Positions 17,035 through 26,680 of a stretch of 64,000 nucleotides of DNA are shown in pieces; within the stretch, counting starts at the first letter, position 1; each line of letters begins with the position of its first letter. Source of the stretch: Marivivens donghaensis. GTDB lineage: Bacteria > Pseudomonadota > Alphaproteobacteria > Rhodobacterales > Rhodobacteraceae. The notes under the pieces were generated by a model. It made no database searches, was not told where the DNA came from, and worked only from the letters and a program-made list of their open reading frames with translations. A program made the translations under genes and the position numbers. The DNA lies in assembly GCF_023541015.1 (NCBI RefSeq), contig NZ_JALNPR010000004.1, positions 1 through 64,000 on the forward strand, given 5' to 3'.

Positions 17035-20008
17035 ACCAACCGATAAGCCTCGCATTTTTGGCCTGCCCCCCGGGGTGGATTTCGCGAACTCCCTGACCAA
17101 AGGCGTGATGGAGCGTCTGCGGGGGATGCCGCCCGAAGAGGTTGCCAAGGTTGAGATTTTCCTGAACACACGTCGCATGCAGCGTCGTATGCGCGAGGTG
17201 TTCGACAATGGTCCTGCGGGACTGTTGCCACGACTGCGGCTGGTCACTGATCTCGCCCGCGATCCTGTGGCAATAGACGTGCCGCCACCCGTTGCTAGCC
17301 TGCGTCGTCGGTTGGAGTTGGCACCGTTGGTCGGCGCTTTGTTGGACAGTCAGCCTGATTTGGCGCCTCGCTCGGTGCTCTATGCGCTCTCGGACAGCCT
17401 CGCCAAACTGATGGACGAAATGCACGGCGAAGGCGTTGATCCGCAGACAGTGCTAGACCTCGACGTGACTGATAGGTCGGGCCATTGGGCGCGTACCCAA
17501 GAGTTCATCGGCATCGTTCTAAGGTACTTCGATTTTGCCCAAGAACCACCCGACGTAGAAGCCCGCCAACGCATGGTGATCGAACGCCTCATTGCACGCT
17601 GGTCTGACAAGCCCCCGACGCACCCGATCATTATCGCGGGTTCGACAGGCTCGCGTGGCGCAACTGCGATGTTGATGGAGGCCGTATCACGCCTGCCCCA
17701 AGGCGCGGTGATCCTCCCCGGTGTGGATTACGATATGCCCCCCGCAATCTGGGACGCCATGACCGACCGGCGACGGTTTGAGGACCATCCCCAGTACCGC
17801 TTTAAACTGCTGATGGAGCGGCTAGACCTTTCGATTTCGGACATCCCCTGTTGGGACTCGACCGAAGTGTTTAGCGCAGCGCGTAATCGGGTGATTTCGC
17901 TATCGCTGCGCCCTGCCCCTGTGACCGATCAATGGCTGACTGACGGCAAAGAGTTGGGCGATCTGCCCAGCGCGATGGAAAACGTGACCTTGGTCGAGGC
18001 ACCCTCCCCCAGATCAGAGGCCGAAACGATTGCCCTAAGGCTCCGCGCTGCGATGGACGAAGGGATCACAGCCGCACTGATCACACCCGACCGAATGCTC
18101 ACCCGTCAGGTGGCTGCGGCATTGGATCGCTGGAACGTCGTTCCAGATGACTCTGCGGGTCAACCACTACACCTCTCTGCACCGGGGCGTTTGCTGCGTC
18201 AGGTCGCTGGTTTGCGGGTCGATCAGATCACGGGCGAAAGCCTCCTCGCGCTGTTGAAACATCCGCTGGTGTCATCGGGTGGGAACCGTGGTGATCACGT
18301 CCGTCTAACGAACGAACTAGAGCTCTCAATTCGGAAGAAAGGTCCAGCCTATCCAACCGGTGCCGACCTGCGCGGGTGGGCAGAAAAGGACGCTCAGAAA
18401 GACTGGGCCGAATGGATCGCAGGGTTGCTCGATCAAATCCATAGCGGGCCAAAGCCTGACGATGATCTGCCGCTACCCGACCACGTAGCGCAGCATCTCG
18501 CACTGACCGAAGCCTTTGCCACTGGCCCGATGGCTGGCGAAAGTGGTCTCTGGGACGAGGCTGCTGGTCGTTTGGCTAAGGCGGTGATGGCTGATCTTAC
18601 ACTGCACGCCGAACACGGTGGTGCGCTGTCGGCGCGTGACTATAGCGGGATCGTTGGGTCAATTTTGTCTGGCGCCGAAGTCCGCAATCCCGACATCAGC
18701 CACCCAAACATTCTGTTTTGGGGGACACTAGAAGCCCGTGTTCAAAGCGCCGACTTGGTGATTTTGGGCGGAATGAACGATGGTACATGGCCTGAAACGC
18801 CAACGCCTGATCCGTGGTTGAACAGGGATATGCGGCTGAAATCGGGTCTATTACTGCCTGAACGCCGCATTGGTCTGTCCGCGCACGACTATCAGCAAGC
18901 CATCGCAGCCAAGGAAGTCTGGATCACCCGTGCAGCGCGATCCGAGGAAGCCCAGACTGTGCCATCCCGCTGGGTGAACCGATTGACCAACCTGCTCGAC
19001 GGTCTTACGGATCAGTCTGGACCCGAGGCGCTAAAGGCGATGCGAGAGCGCGGGTCGAAGTGGATCAAAACCGCCGAAGCCATCAGCGCGGCCGAGAAAC
19101 CGCGCGGCACTCCTGCGCCCCGCCCATCGCCCTGCCCGCCTATCGAGGCTCGGCCCAAAGAACTGTCCGTCACGCAAATCCAAACGCTGATCCGCGATCC
19201 ATATGCAATCTACGCGAAAAAGGTGCTTGGGCTTTATGCGCTGAACCCTCTGGTCCCGACGGCGGATGCCCCGTTGCGCGGTAACATCATCCACGACGTC
19301 CTGCAGAAGTTCATAAGCGAGGATCATGATCCCGCCACTCCTGCGGCGCGTGATCGTTTGATGCAACTCACCAAAGACGAACTAGAGGCGCAATGTCCTT
19401 GGCCCGCAACGCGGCGGCTCTGGTATGCGCGGATGGACAGCGCCGCGGATTGGTTCCTCTCGACCGAAGTTGACCGTCGGAAACGTGGTGCGCCAGCCAA
19501 GCTCGAAGCGTGGGGGGAAATCACCCTCCCTGACCTCGACTTCAAACTCAAAGGCAAGGCGGACCGTATTGATAAGACTGACGACGGTCGGGTCATCCTT
19601 TACGATTACAAGACGGGCACCCCGCCGAGCGAGAAACAGCAGCTCTACTTTGACAAGCAGCTTATCCTTGAGGCGGCCATGGTTGCGCTGGGCGCGTTCA
19701 ATGACATTGGCCGCAAAGAGGCCTTGGATGCGGAATTCATCCCAATCAAAGCGGGCGCAAAATCGGTGCGTGCGCCCATTCTGACGGATGCCTCCCCGAA
19801 GAAGCGCAAAGATGCGATAGAGGATCTGTCCGTCGATGATGAATGGATGAAGTTCCAACTCCTGATCAAAGCCTGGACCGATCCGGCGCGGGGCTACACG
19901 GCGATGATGGCCGCCGAAACCTCGGCCTATGGCAGCGATTACGATCACCTCGCGCGATATGGTGAATGGAACCTGAGCCAAGCCCCCAAAGCGGAGGTTC
20001 TGAAATGA
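17027..20008 (+). CDS. addB: Double-strand break repair protein AddB
   Basis: Second subunit of the AddAB helicase-nuclease that resects DNA ends for RecA-dependent repair. The protein is 993 aa, starts MFEPTDKPRIFGLPPGVDF and has the RecB-family nuclease core near the C-terminus: VILYDYKTGTPPS followed by QQLYFDKQLILEA. The N-terminal region lacks a classical Walker A motif, as I know for alphaproteobacterial AddB. GTG (17021) and ATG (17024) just upstream are also possible starts; all lie inside the end of murU. The stop overlaps addA as ATGA. Confidence 0.95.
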   Translation: MFEPTDKPRIFGLPPGVDFANSLTKGVMERLRGMPPEEVAKVEIFLNTRRMQRRMREVFDNGPAGLLPRLRLVTDLARDPVAIDVPPPVASLRRRLELAPLVGALLDSQPDLAPRSVLYALSDSLAKLMDEMHGEGVDPQTVLDLDVTDRSGHWARTQEFIGIVLRYFDFAQEPPDVEARQRMVIERLIARWSDKPPTHPIIIAGSTGSRGATAMLMEAVSRLPQGAVILPGVDYDMPPAIWDAMTDRRRFEDHPQYRFKLLMERLDLSISDIPCWDSTEVFSAARNRVISLSLRPAPVTDQWLTDGKELGDLPSAMENVTLVEAPSPRSEAETIALRLRAAMDEGITAALITPDRMLTRQVAAALDRWNVVPDDSAGQPLHLSAPGRLLRQVAGLRVDQITGESLLALLKHPLVSSGGNRGDHVRLTNELELSIRKKGPAYPTGADLRGWAEKDAQKDWAEWIAGLLDQIHSGPKPDDDLPLPDHVAQHLALTEAFATGPMAGESGLWDEAAGRLAKAVMADLTLHAEHGGALSARDYSGIVGSILSGAEVRNPDISHPNILFWGTLEARVQSADLVILGGMNDGTWPETPTPDPWLNRDMRLKSGLLLPERRIGLSAHDYQQAIAAKEVWITRAARSEEAQTVPSRWVNRLTNLLDGLTDQSGPEALKAMRERGSKWIKTAEAISAAEKPRGTPAPRPSPCPPIEARPKELSVTQIQTLIRDPYAIYAKKVLGLYALNPLVPTADAPLRGNIIHDVLQKFISEDHDPATPAARDRLMQLTKDELEAQCPWPATRRLWYARMDSAADWFLSTEVDRRKRGAPAKLEAWGEITLPDLDFKLKGKADRIDKTDDGRVILYDYKTGTPPSEKQQLYFDKQLILEAAMVALGAFNDIGRKEALDAEFIPIKAGAKSVRAPILTDASPKKRKDAIEDLSVDDEWMKFQLLIKAWTDPARGYTAMMAAETSAYGSDYDHLARYGEWNLSQAPKAEVLK

Positions 20009-23000
20009 AGGATGACGCAACACTCCGCCAAATTGCCGCCGCCAATCCACGGGCATCGACTTGGGTTTCGGCAAACGCTGGGTCGGGCAAAACACGGGTT
20101 CTGACGGACCGCGTGGCGCGGCTGCTCCTCGACAAGGTCGATCCCTCGCATATTCTGTGTCTGACCTACACCAAGGCCGCTGCGGCTGAGATGCAGAACC
20201 GTCTGTTCAAGCGCCTCGGCGAATGGGCAATGATGCCCGACGACAAGCTGCGGCAGGACTTACTCGATATGGGTGTCGAAGGCGGCCTAACGACCGAAGA
20301 GCTCGCCGATGCTCGTCGTCTGTTTGCGACCGCGATCGAAGTTCCGGGTGGGCTCCGTATCCAGACAATTCACTCGTTTTGTTCGTCGATCCTGCGCCGC
20401 TTCCCGCTAGAGGCTTCCGTCTCTCCGCAGTTTGCTGAGATGGAAGATCGCGCGGCAGAGCTATTGCGCGCCGAGGTCCTCGATCAAATCGCAGAAGGCC
20501 CAGACGCCCATGTTATCGACGCCGTGGCCAAGCACGTATCCGACGATCAGCTGATGGCACTGGCCAAGGATGTGCTGCGGTTCAAGGACGACTTTCAACG
20601 TGATGTGACCCGTGATGATCTGGCGGTTGGGTTTGGCTTGCCTGCAGGCGCACAGCCATCTGACGCGATCTCAATCGCACTGATCGGAGGCGAAGATGCG
20701 CTTGCGGAAGAGATCGTTCAATGCGCGGCTTCAACGACCGATACCTACAAGAAATTCGCAGCGACGCTGAAGTCGCTCGATTACAAAAATCCTGATTTTG
20801 CCCTGCTTTCGACCCTGTTTTCTGAATTCCTATACACGGGAAAGAATACCTCAAAGTCGGTCAACTACCCACAATCAAATCACACAAAAGCGGTCGACGC
20901 TTTCGCCCCCGTGATCGACGATCTTCATGCGTGGATGGATCGAACGGCCGCTGCCTTCCAACACCTCAAGGCCTGTGCTGCGCTCGACCGCACCATGCTC
21001 CTCTACGATTTTGCGAAGGTATTCATTCCTGCCTATGAGAACCGCAAGGTTCAGCGTGGCTTGCTCGATTTCGACGATCTCATCCTGAAAACGCGTGACC
21101 TTTTGAAACGCTCGGAAGTGGCGGAATGGGTGTTGTTCAAACTGGACGGCGGGATTGACCACATTCTGGTGGACGAGGCCCAAGACACCAGCCCAGCGCA
21201 ATGGGATGTGGTTAAGGCACTAGCGGGTGAATTTGCCGCTGGCGAAGGCGCGCGCGCCGATCAACAACGCACCATTTTCGTGGTTGGTGATAAAAAGCAG
21301 TCGATCTATTCGTTCCAAGGCGCGGACCCCGAGAAATTCGACGATATGCGCCTGTATTTTGATGCGGCACTCGAAAATACAGAAACGCCGCTGATCACGA
21401 CAGAGCTTCAGTTTTCGTTCCGTTCCTCTCACGCGATCCTATCGTTCGTGGACCATGCATTCACTGGCGATTTGGCCGAAGGTCTTAGCGATGAGGTGAT
21501 CCACAGCGCCTTTAAGTCCGAGATGCCGGGGCGCGTCGATCTCTGGCCGTTTATCGAGAAAACCGAGAAGCCTGAAAAGAACGATTGGCACGATCCGCAT
21601 GACCTCGTCAGTGATGAAGAGGCCGATGTTCAGCTGTCTCAACGCATCGCACAGAATATTAAGGTGATGCTGGATACAGAGACTATTCCGGCGGAAAATG
21701 GAAAAACGGGCACCTATCATCGGCGCCCAGTGCGGCCTGGCGACATCCTGATCCTTGTCCAGCGGCGCAAGACTTTGTTCAACGAAATCATCCGTGCGTG
21801 TAAGGATCTGAACCTGCCAATTGCCGGCGCTGACCGATTGATCCTGAACGATCAGTTGGCGGTTAAGGATATCCTCGCGCTCCTGCGCTTTATCGCCTTG
21901 GCAGAGGACGATCTGTCCCTCGCCGCTGCCCTTAAATCGCCGCTGTTTGGGTGGTCTGAACAGGACCTCTTTACCCTCGCCTATGGTCGTAGCCGCGACC
22001 TATGGGCAGCGTTGCGCGACCAAACCGAACAGCACGGAAAAACGCTCGCCGTCCTGCATGATTTACGGAACCGCGCTGACTTTTTGCGGCCCTATGATCT
22101 GATCGAACGCATTCTAACCCGCCACGGCGGGCGCAAAGCGCTCGTTCGGCAATTAGGGGCCGAGGCTGAGGACGCCATCGACGCGCTCTTGTCTCAGGCG
22201 CTATCTTACGAACAAGGCACGGTGCCGAGCCTCACAGGGTTCCTGCATTGGATGGAAGCCGAAGACGTCACCTTGAAACGGCAAATGGACGGCGACAGCG
22301 ACGAAATCCGCGTGATGACCGTTCACGGGTCCAAAGGCCTCGAAGCCCCGATTGTGATCCTGCCTGAAACGCAGACGCGAGACGTCAAAGCGCGTGGCAG
22401 TATTCTGAAATCTGAGGTTGGACCCATTTGGAGGCCGCTGAGCGAGGAAACGCCAGAGGCGATCGCTCCCCTGATCGACGACGCAAAAGCTGCCGAAATC
22501 CGTGAACGTCGACGGCTTCTCTATGTGGCGCTAACGCGGGCAGAAAAGTGGCTCATTCTTTGTGGCGCTGGTGATGTCAAAGACAACACAGAGGCATGGT
22601 ATGACATCGTTGGTTCAGCGATGGAGCATATGGGCGCTGAGACGGTGCCATTCGGTGGAATGGATATTCTCCGCTATTCTGTTCACGATTGGAGCGGTTT
22701 GGAACTTAATTCTAAACCCGAGGAACCTAAAGCAACCATCACTATTCCTAATTTACCAGTCGTCGACGCACCCCCACAACGCGCCTCAACGATTTCTCCG
22801 TCTGATTTGGGCGGGGCGAAAGCGCTCGCAGGGGAAATCATAGACGGGGATAAAGAAGTGGCGCTTGCCCGCGGTCGCATGGTTCACATGCTGCTCGAAC
22901 ATCTGCCGAGCCACCCCGAATCTGAACGCCCTCGGATCGGTCAGGCGCTTATGTCAGGCGATGAGGACATTGGTTTAGTCGAGGATCGCGATAAACTTCT

Positions 23001-23373
23001 CAATGATGTGATTGCAATGTTGGGCAATCCCGATTTGGCCACCGTTTTTGCGTCCGATACGTTGGCTGAGGTTGAAATCACTGCTGACCTAGCTGAACTT
23101 GGCGGGCGGATTCATGGCGCAATCGACAGGCTGATCATTTCCAAAGAACGCGTAACCTGCGTGGATTTCAAAACAAATCGCATCGTGCCCGAACAGCCCG
23201 AGCAAACCCCCGAAGGTGTCCTGCGCCAAATGGGGGCCTATCACGCGGCTCTATCGCAGATTTATCCTGATCGTCAGATAGACTGCTCGATCCTATGGAC
23301 GGCGACAGGAAAACTGATGAATTTGCCATCTGAAATTGTCATGGCGGCGTTGCGTCGCGCCGCTACGCCTTGA
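20005..23373 (+). CDS. addA: Double-strand break repair helicase AddA
   Basis: UvrD/Rep-type helicase-nuclease of 1122 aa. Motif I is SANAGSGKTRVL, motif Ia LTYTKAAAAEM, motif II ILVDEAQDTSPAQW, motif III VVGDKKQSIYSFQGA, motif V VMTVHGSKGLEAP and motif VI LLYVALTRAEKW. The C-terminal nuclease has RVTCVDFKTNRIVP. The start is the ATG overlapping the addB stop. Translational coupling would give an equal ratio of the two subunits. Confidence 0.97.
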   Translation: MKDDATLRQIAAANPRASTWVSANAGSGKTRVLTDRVARLLLDKVDPSHILCLTYTKAAAAEMQNRLFKRLGEWAMMPDDKLRQDLLDMGVEGGLTTEELADARRLFATAIEVPGGLRIQTIHSFCSSILRRFPLEASVSPQFAEMEDRAAELLRAEVLDQIAEGPDAHVIDAVAKHVSDDQLMALAKDVLRFKDDFQRDVTRDDLAVGFGLPAGAQPSDAISIALIGGEDALAEEIVQCAASTTDTYKKFAATLKSLDYKNPDFALLSTLFSEFLYTGKNTSKSVNYPQSNHTKAVDAFAPVIDDLHAWMDRTAAAFQHLKACAALDRTMLLYDFAKVFIPAYENRKVQRGLLDFDDLILKTRDLLKRSEVAEWVLFKLDGGIDHILVDEAQDTSPAQWDVVKALAGEFAAGEGARADQQRTIFVVGDKKQSIYSFQGADPEKFDDMRLYFDAALENTETPLITTELQFSFRSSHAILSFVDHAFTGDLAEGLSDEVIHSAFKSEMPGRVDLWPFIEKTEKPEKNDWHDPHDLVSDEEADVQLSQRIAQNIKVMLDTETIPAENGKTGTYHRRPVRPGDILILVQRRKTLFNEIIRACKDLNLPIAGADRLILNDQLAVKDILALLRFIALAEDDLSLAAALKSPLFGWSEQDLFTLAYGRSRDLWAALRDQTEQHGKTLAVLHDLRNRADFLRPYDLIERILTRHGGRKALVRQLGAEAEDAIDALLSQALSYEQGTVPSLTGFLHWMEAEDVTLKRQMDGDSDEIRVMTVHGSKGLEAPIVILPETQTRDVKARGSILKSEVGPIWRPLSEETPEAIAPLIDDAKAAEIRERRRLLYVALTRAEKWLILCGAGDVKDNTEAWYDIVGSAMEHMGAETVPFGGMDILRYSVHDWSGLELNSKPEEPKATITIPNLPVVDAPPQRASTISPSDLGGAKALAGEIIDGDKEVALARGRMVHMLLEHLPSHPESERPRIGQALMSGDEDIGLVEDRDKLLNDVIAMLGNPDLATVFASDTLAEVEITADLAELGGRIHGAIDRLIISKERVTCVDFKTNRIVPEQPEQTPEGVLRQMGAYHAALSQIYPDRQIDCSILWTATGKLMNLPSEIVMAALRRAATP

Positions 23374-23426
23374 CCATCTGTTGGGGTCTGCATACCTTCT
23401 GCCCCGACATCCTGTAGGAGAGACAA

Positions 23427-23747
23427 ATGGCCACCGTAGCTGTCACCGATGCAACTTTTGACGCCGAAGTGCGTCAGTCCGATATTCCCGTCGTCGTAGA
23501 CTTCTGGGCTGAATGGTGTGGCCCGTGCCGCATGATCGGCCCCGCTCTCGAAGAGCTGTCTGCTGAAATGGACGGTAAAGTTAAGATCGTCAAAGTGAAC
23601 GTAGACGAAAACCCGAATTCCCCTGCTCAGCTGGGTGTGCGCGGTATTCCGGCTCTGTTCGTTTTCAAAGGCGGCGAAGTTGTCGCCAACAAAGCAGGCG
23701 CTGCACCGAAAGCAGCATTGCAGGCTTGGATCGAAGACTCGATCTAA
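23427..23747 (+). CDS. trxA: Thioredoxin 1
   Basis: A 106 aa cytosolic disulfide reductant with the active site WCGPC (C31, C34) in [14 protein letters not shown] and the cis-proline loop RGIPALFVF. It has its own ribosome site (TAGGAGAGA) 53 bp beyond addA and its own strong terminator. Use of frequent codons suggests high expression. Confidence 0.98.
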   Translation: MATVAVTDATFDAEVRQSDIPVVVDFWAEWCGPCRMIGPALEELSAEMDGKVKIVKVNVDENPNSPAQLGVRGIPALFVFKGGEVVANKAGAAPKAALQAWIEDSI

Positions 23748-23769
23748 TCGGGCCACCCTATCCTTTCGA

Positions 23770-23796
23770 AAGGGCGCCCTAACCGGCGCCCTTTTG
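23770..23796 (+). terminator. Intrinsic terminator of trxA
   Basis: AAGGGCGCC pairs with GGCGCCCTT around a CTAACC loop, followed by TT. It lies 22 bp after the trxA stop and before hslV. Confidence 0.85.
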
Positions 23797-23857
23797 CGTT
23801 GCTCTTGTTCCGATGCGCCCTGCCCGCCATATAGGAACAAACGACAGGAGGCCCGAT

Positions 23858-24415
23858 ATGGCAGAGAGCGAATTCCCCGGATGGCACGGCACGACGATTA
23901 TCGGTGTGCGCAAAGGCGGCGAGGTTGTCGTTGCGGGCGATGGTCAGGTCAGCCTCGGTCAAACCGTGATCAAAGGCACCGCGCGTAAAGTGCGCCGTTT
24001 GTCCCCCGGGGGTCAGGACGTTGTCTGTGGCTTTGCTGGATCAACAGCGGACGCGTTTACCCTGCTGGAACGGCTTGAGAAAAAACTAGAGGCGGCACCC
24101 GGTCAATTGATGCGCGCCAGCGTGGACCTCGCCAAAGATTGGCGGACGGACAAATACCTCCAGAAACTCGAAGCGATGCTGATTGTCACGGACGGTAAGG
24201 ATTTGTTCGTGATCACGGGAGCAGGTGACGTTCTGGAACCAGAGCACAACGTTGCTGCGATTGGCTCTGGCGGGAACTTTGCCCTCGCTGCAGCACGCGC
24301 GATGATGGACACTGATAAGGATGCAGAGACTGTTGCACGAGATGCGATGGCGATTGCAGCAGACATTTGTGTTTATACCAACGGCAAACTGACCGTCGAA
24401 AAAATCAAAGCCTAA
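23858..24415 (+). CDS. hslV: ATP-dependent protease subunit HslV
   Basis: N-terminal-nucleophile threonine peptidase of the HslVU (ClpQY) protease. The 185 aa protein has a short propeptide ([11 protein letters not shown]) before the catalytic Thr in [10 protein letters not shown], as in other alphaproteobacteria, and [13 protein letters not shown]. The ATG at 23858 follows an AGGAGG ribosome site. A CTTG (23804-23807) with CCATAT (23827-23832) could be a poor RpoH-type promoter; the 19 nt spacing is off. Between it and hslU lies an oppositely oriented small gene. Confidence 0.95.
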   Translation: MAESEFPGWHGTTIIGVRKGGEVVVAGDGQVSLGQTVIKGTARKVRRLSPGGQDVVCGFAGSTADAFTLLERLEKKLEAAPGQLMRASVDLAKDWRTDKYLQKLEAMLIVTDGKDLFVITGAGDVLEPEHNVAAIGSGGNFALAAARAMMDTDKDAETVARDAMAIAADICVYTNGKLTVEKIKA

Positions 24416-24670
24416 TCAGCGTTTATGAGATTTCATATAGGCCCGCAGGACAGCGTTCATGCGGGTCTGATACCCTTTTCCCCCTGATTTAAAAAACTCC
24501 AACACGTCCCGATCGACACGCAGGGAAATGGCCTGTTTGGGTTCGGGAAGGTCGAGGGGGCTATCTTCCCAACTGGATACCTGCGGTGCGTTCTCTTCGG
24601 TTGCACGCGGACGCACTGGCGAGGTGACGCGCCGAACCATGATCTTTTTCTTCGGTAGGTTCTCGGTCAT
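24416..24670 (-). CDS. BrnA/DUF4415-like antitoxin-type protein, no toxin partner
   Basis: An 84 aa protein starting MTENLPKKKIMVRR. Its C-terminal half has the ribbon-helix-helix pattern ISLRVDRDVLEFFKSGG and YQTRMNAVLRAYMKSHK, typical of BrnA antitoxins (DUF4415). The start is set by GGAGGA upstream. It is encoded antisense between hslV and hslU, with its stop directly abutting the hslV stop, and no BrnT-like toxin reading frame is nearby. It may be a solitary DNA-binding regulator of its own promoter and of the divergent hslU. It could also be a relic of a toxin-antitoxin pair. Confidence 0.75.
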   Translation of the reverse strand: MTENLPKKKIMVRRVTSPVRPRATEENAPQVSSWEDSPLDLPEPKQAISLRVDRDVLEFFKSGGKGYQTRMNAVLRAYMKSHKR

Positions 24671-24782
24671 CTTTCGTCCTCCGATCACAGGTTATCACGT
24701 ATATATACAAATCCAACACGACAGTGCGGGTTGGTTTTTGCCGCTCAGATGCCTAGATCGGAAGTGTTGAAAAGAGGACAGC

Positions 24783-26084
24783 ATGACAGACCTTACCCCG
24801 CGCGAGATCGTATCCGAGCTTGATCGTTTTATTATCGGCCAGAATGAGGCCAAACGCGCCGTTGCCGTTGCGCTTCGCAACCGTTGGCGCCGCAAACAAT
24901 TGGGCGATGATCTGCGCGATGAGGTCTACCCAAAGAACATCCTGATGATTGGACCGACTGGTGTTGGCAAAACGGAGATTAGCCGCCGTCTGGCAAAACT
25001 CGCCCGCGCCCCGTTCATTAAGGTCGAAGCCACAAAATTCACCGAAGTCGGTTATGTAGGCCGCGATGTGGAACAGATCATCCGCGATCTGGTTGATGTT
25101 GCGATCCTGCAAACCCGTGAATTCATGCGCGAGGACGTTCGGGCAAACGCGCAGCGCGCCGCCGAAGAGCGCGTGATCGACGCGATTGCAGGGACCGAGG
25201 CTCGCGATGGCACTCGCGAGGCGTTCCGCCGCAAGCTCCGCTCGGGCGAGTTGGATCAAACCGTTATTGAGTTGGAAATTCAGGACACATCAAACCCGAT
25301 GGGTGGTTTTGAAATCCCTGGTCAGCCGCAGATGGGCGGAATGATGAACCTCGGTGATCTGTTCGGTAAGGCATTCCAACGATCGGTGAAGAAAAAGCTC
25401 ACCGTGGCTGAGAGCTATGATGTTCTGGTTTCGGAAGAAGCGGACAAACTTCTCGACGACGAACTGGTTAAGAAGACCGCGATTGAAGCCGTTGAGCAAA
25501 GCGGCATCGTGTTCTTGGACGAAATCGATAAGGTGTGCGCCCGTGCAGACGCGCGTGGTGCTGATGTGAGCCGCGAAGGCGTGCAGCGCGACCTGCTTCC
25601 ATTGATCGAAGGCACGACAGTGTCGACCAAGAACGGTCCCGTTAAGACCGACCACATCCTGTTCATCGCGTCGGGTGCGTTCCACGTCGCGAAACCGTCG
25701 GACCTACTGCCGGAATTGCAAGGCCGTTTGCCGATCCGCGTCGAATTGAATGACCTGACCGAAGGCGACTTCGTTCGTATTTTAACCGAAACGGACAATG
25801 CGCTGACGCTGCAGTACTCTGCTCTGATGGGCACCGAGGACGTCACTGTCGAATTCACCGAGGATGGGATCGCAGCGATCGCAAATATCGCAGCGACGGT
25901 CAACAAATCGGTTGAAAACATCGGTGCGCGGCGCCTCTACACCATCATTGAACGGGTATTCGAAGAACTGTCCTTCAACGCCCCAGATCGGTCGGGTGAA
26001 TCCGTGAAAATCGATGCGGCCTATGTCGAAGCGAACGTCGGTGAGTTGTCACGCTCCACCGATATGAGCCGGTACGTGCTGTAA
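24783..26084 (+). CDS. hslU: ATP-dependent protease ATPase subunit HslU
   Basis: AAA+ unfoldase that feeds HslV. The 433 aa protein starts [20 protein letters not shown]. It has Walker [16 protein letters not shown], the pore loop EVGYVGRDV, Walker [12 protein letters not shown] and sensor II region [13 protein letters not shown], and ends with the canonical LSRYVL-type tail (MSRYVL) that inserts into HslV. It is separated from hslV by the antisense BrnA-like gene, so hslU probably has its own promoter in the 112 bp upstream of its start. Confidence 0.97.
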   Translation: MTDLTPREIVSELDRFIIGQNEAKRAVAVALRNRWRRKQLGDDLRDEVYPKNILMIGPTGVGKTEISRRLAKLARAPFIKVEATKFTEVGYVGRDVEQIIRDLVDVAILQTREFMREDVRANAQRAAEERVIDAIAGTEARDGTREAFRRKLRSGELDQTVIELEIQDTSNPMGGFEIPGQPQMGGMMNLGDLFGKAFQRSVKKKLTVAESYDVLVSEEADKLLDDELVKKTAIEAVEQSGIVFLDEIDKVCARADARGADVSREGVQRDLLPLIEGTTVSTKNGPVKTDHILFIASGAFHVAKPSDLLPELQGRLPIRVELNDLTEGDFVRILTETDNALTLQYSALMGTEDVTVEFTEDGIAAIANIAATVNKSVENIGARRLYTIIERVFEELSFNAPDRSGESVKIDAAYVEANVGELSRSTDMSRYVL

Positions 26085-26086
26085 CC

Positions 26087-26680
26087 TTAGCGCGTACGTC
26101 GCAGGTAAACGTAATACGCGCCATGCCCGCCGTGTTTGAGGTGGGCGGGCGTAGTCTGCAGAACCAACCGCCCCAACGGCGGCAGACGGAGCCACTGTGG
26201 TACTTGATGCCGCAGAACGCCCATGCGCGTCGGGATCGGACCGCCTTCGTCACGATCCTTGCCTTTCCCCGTGATGACCAAGACCAGTCGATGCCCTTTT
26301 TCATGCGATGACAGGATGAAATGGGTCAGCTCGCCATGCGCCTCATGCAAGGTCATGCCGTGCAAGTCGATCCGCGAATCTGGGGAAAGTTTGCCCTTGG
26401 TCATCTTGCGGTGGGTTTTGTGGTCCATCGAAACAGGCGCAGCGGCTAGCGCCTCGTGGATCGGGGCAGCGATGTTGTGTTTGGGTTTTATATCCACCTT
26501 TGCCCCAACTCGAAACCGAGGGATCGGCGCGGGTGCTGGAACAGGATGATGGGACGGAGCCCGAACAGGTTCATCGGGCGCAACTGTCGGGGCCTCAGAT
26601 GCTAAACGCGTTGCAGTGCTAGCCACCTGATCCCAAAGAGCTTTTTCCTCAGCGGTTAGCTGACGGCGACGGCGGGCCAT
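26087..26680 (-). CDS. Smr/MutS2-domain protein
   Basis: A 197 aa protein with a charged, proline-rich N-terminal region (1-100) and a C-terminal Smr domain. The domain shows SRIDLHGMTLHEAHGELTHF, the LVITGKGKD loop and HLKHGGHGAYYVYLRR. Smr domains have nicking or RNA endonuclease activity in some relatives. The start shares one base with the mltA stop (TGATG), so it belongs to the Tim44-mltA-smr unit. It converges on hslU with a 2 bp gap. Confidence 0.88.
   Translation of the reverse strand: MARRRRQLTAEEKALWDQVASTATRLASEAPTVAPDEPVRAPSHHPVPAPAPIPRFRVGAKVDIKPKHNIAAPIHEALAAAPVSMDHKTHRKMTKGKLSPDSRIDLHGMTLHEAHGELTHFILSSHEKGHRLVLVITGKGKDRDEGGPIPTRMGVLRHQVPQWLRLPPLGRLVLQTTPAHLKHGGHGAYYVYLRRTR

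Noticed and set aside
23804-23835. RpoH-type promoter before hslV
   Set aside because: CTTG and CCATAT are present, but spacing is 19 nt and the -10 half is poor; kept only as a remark in the hslV entry.
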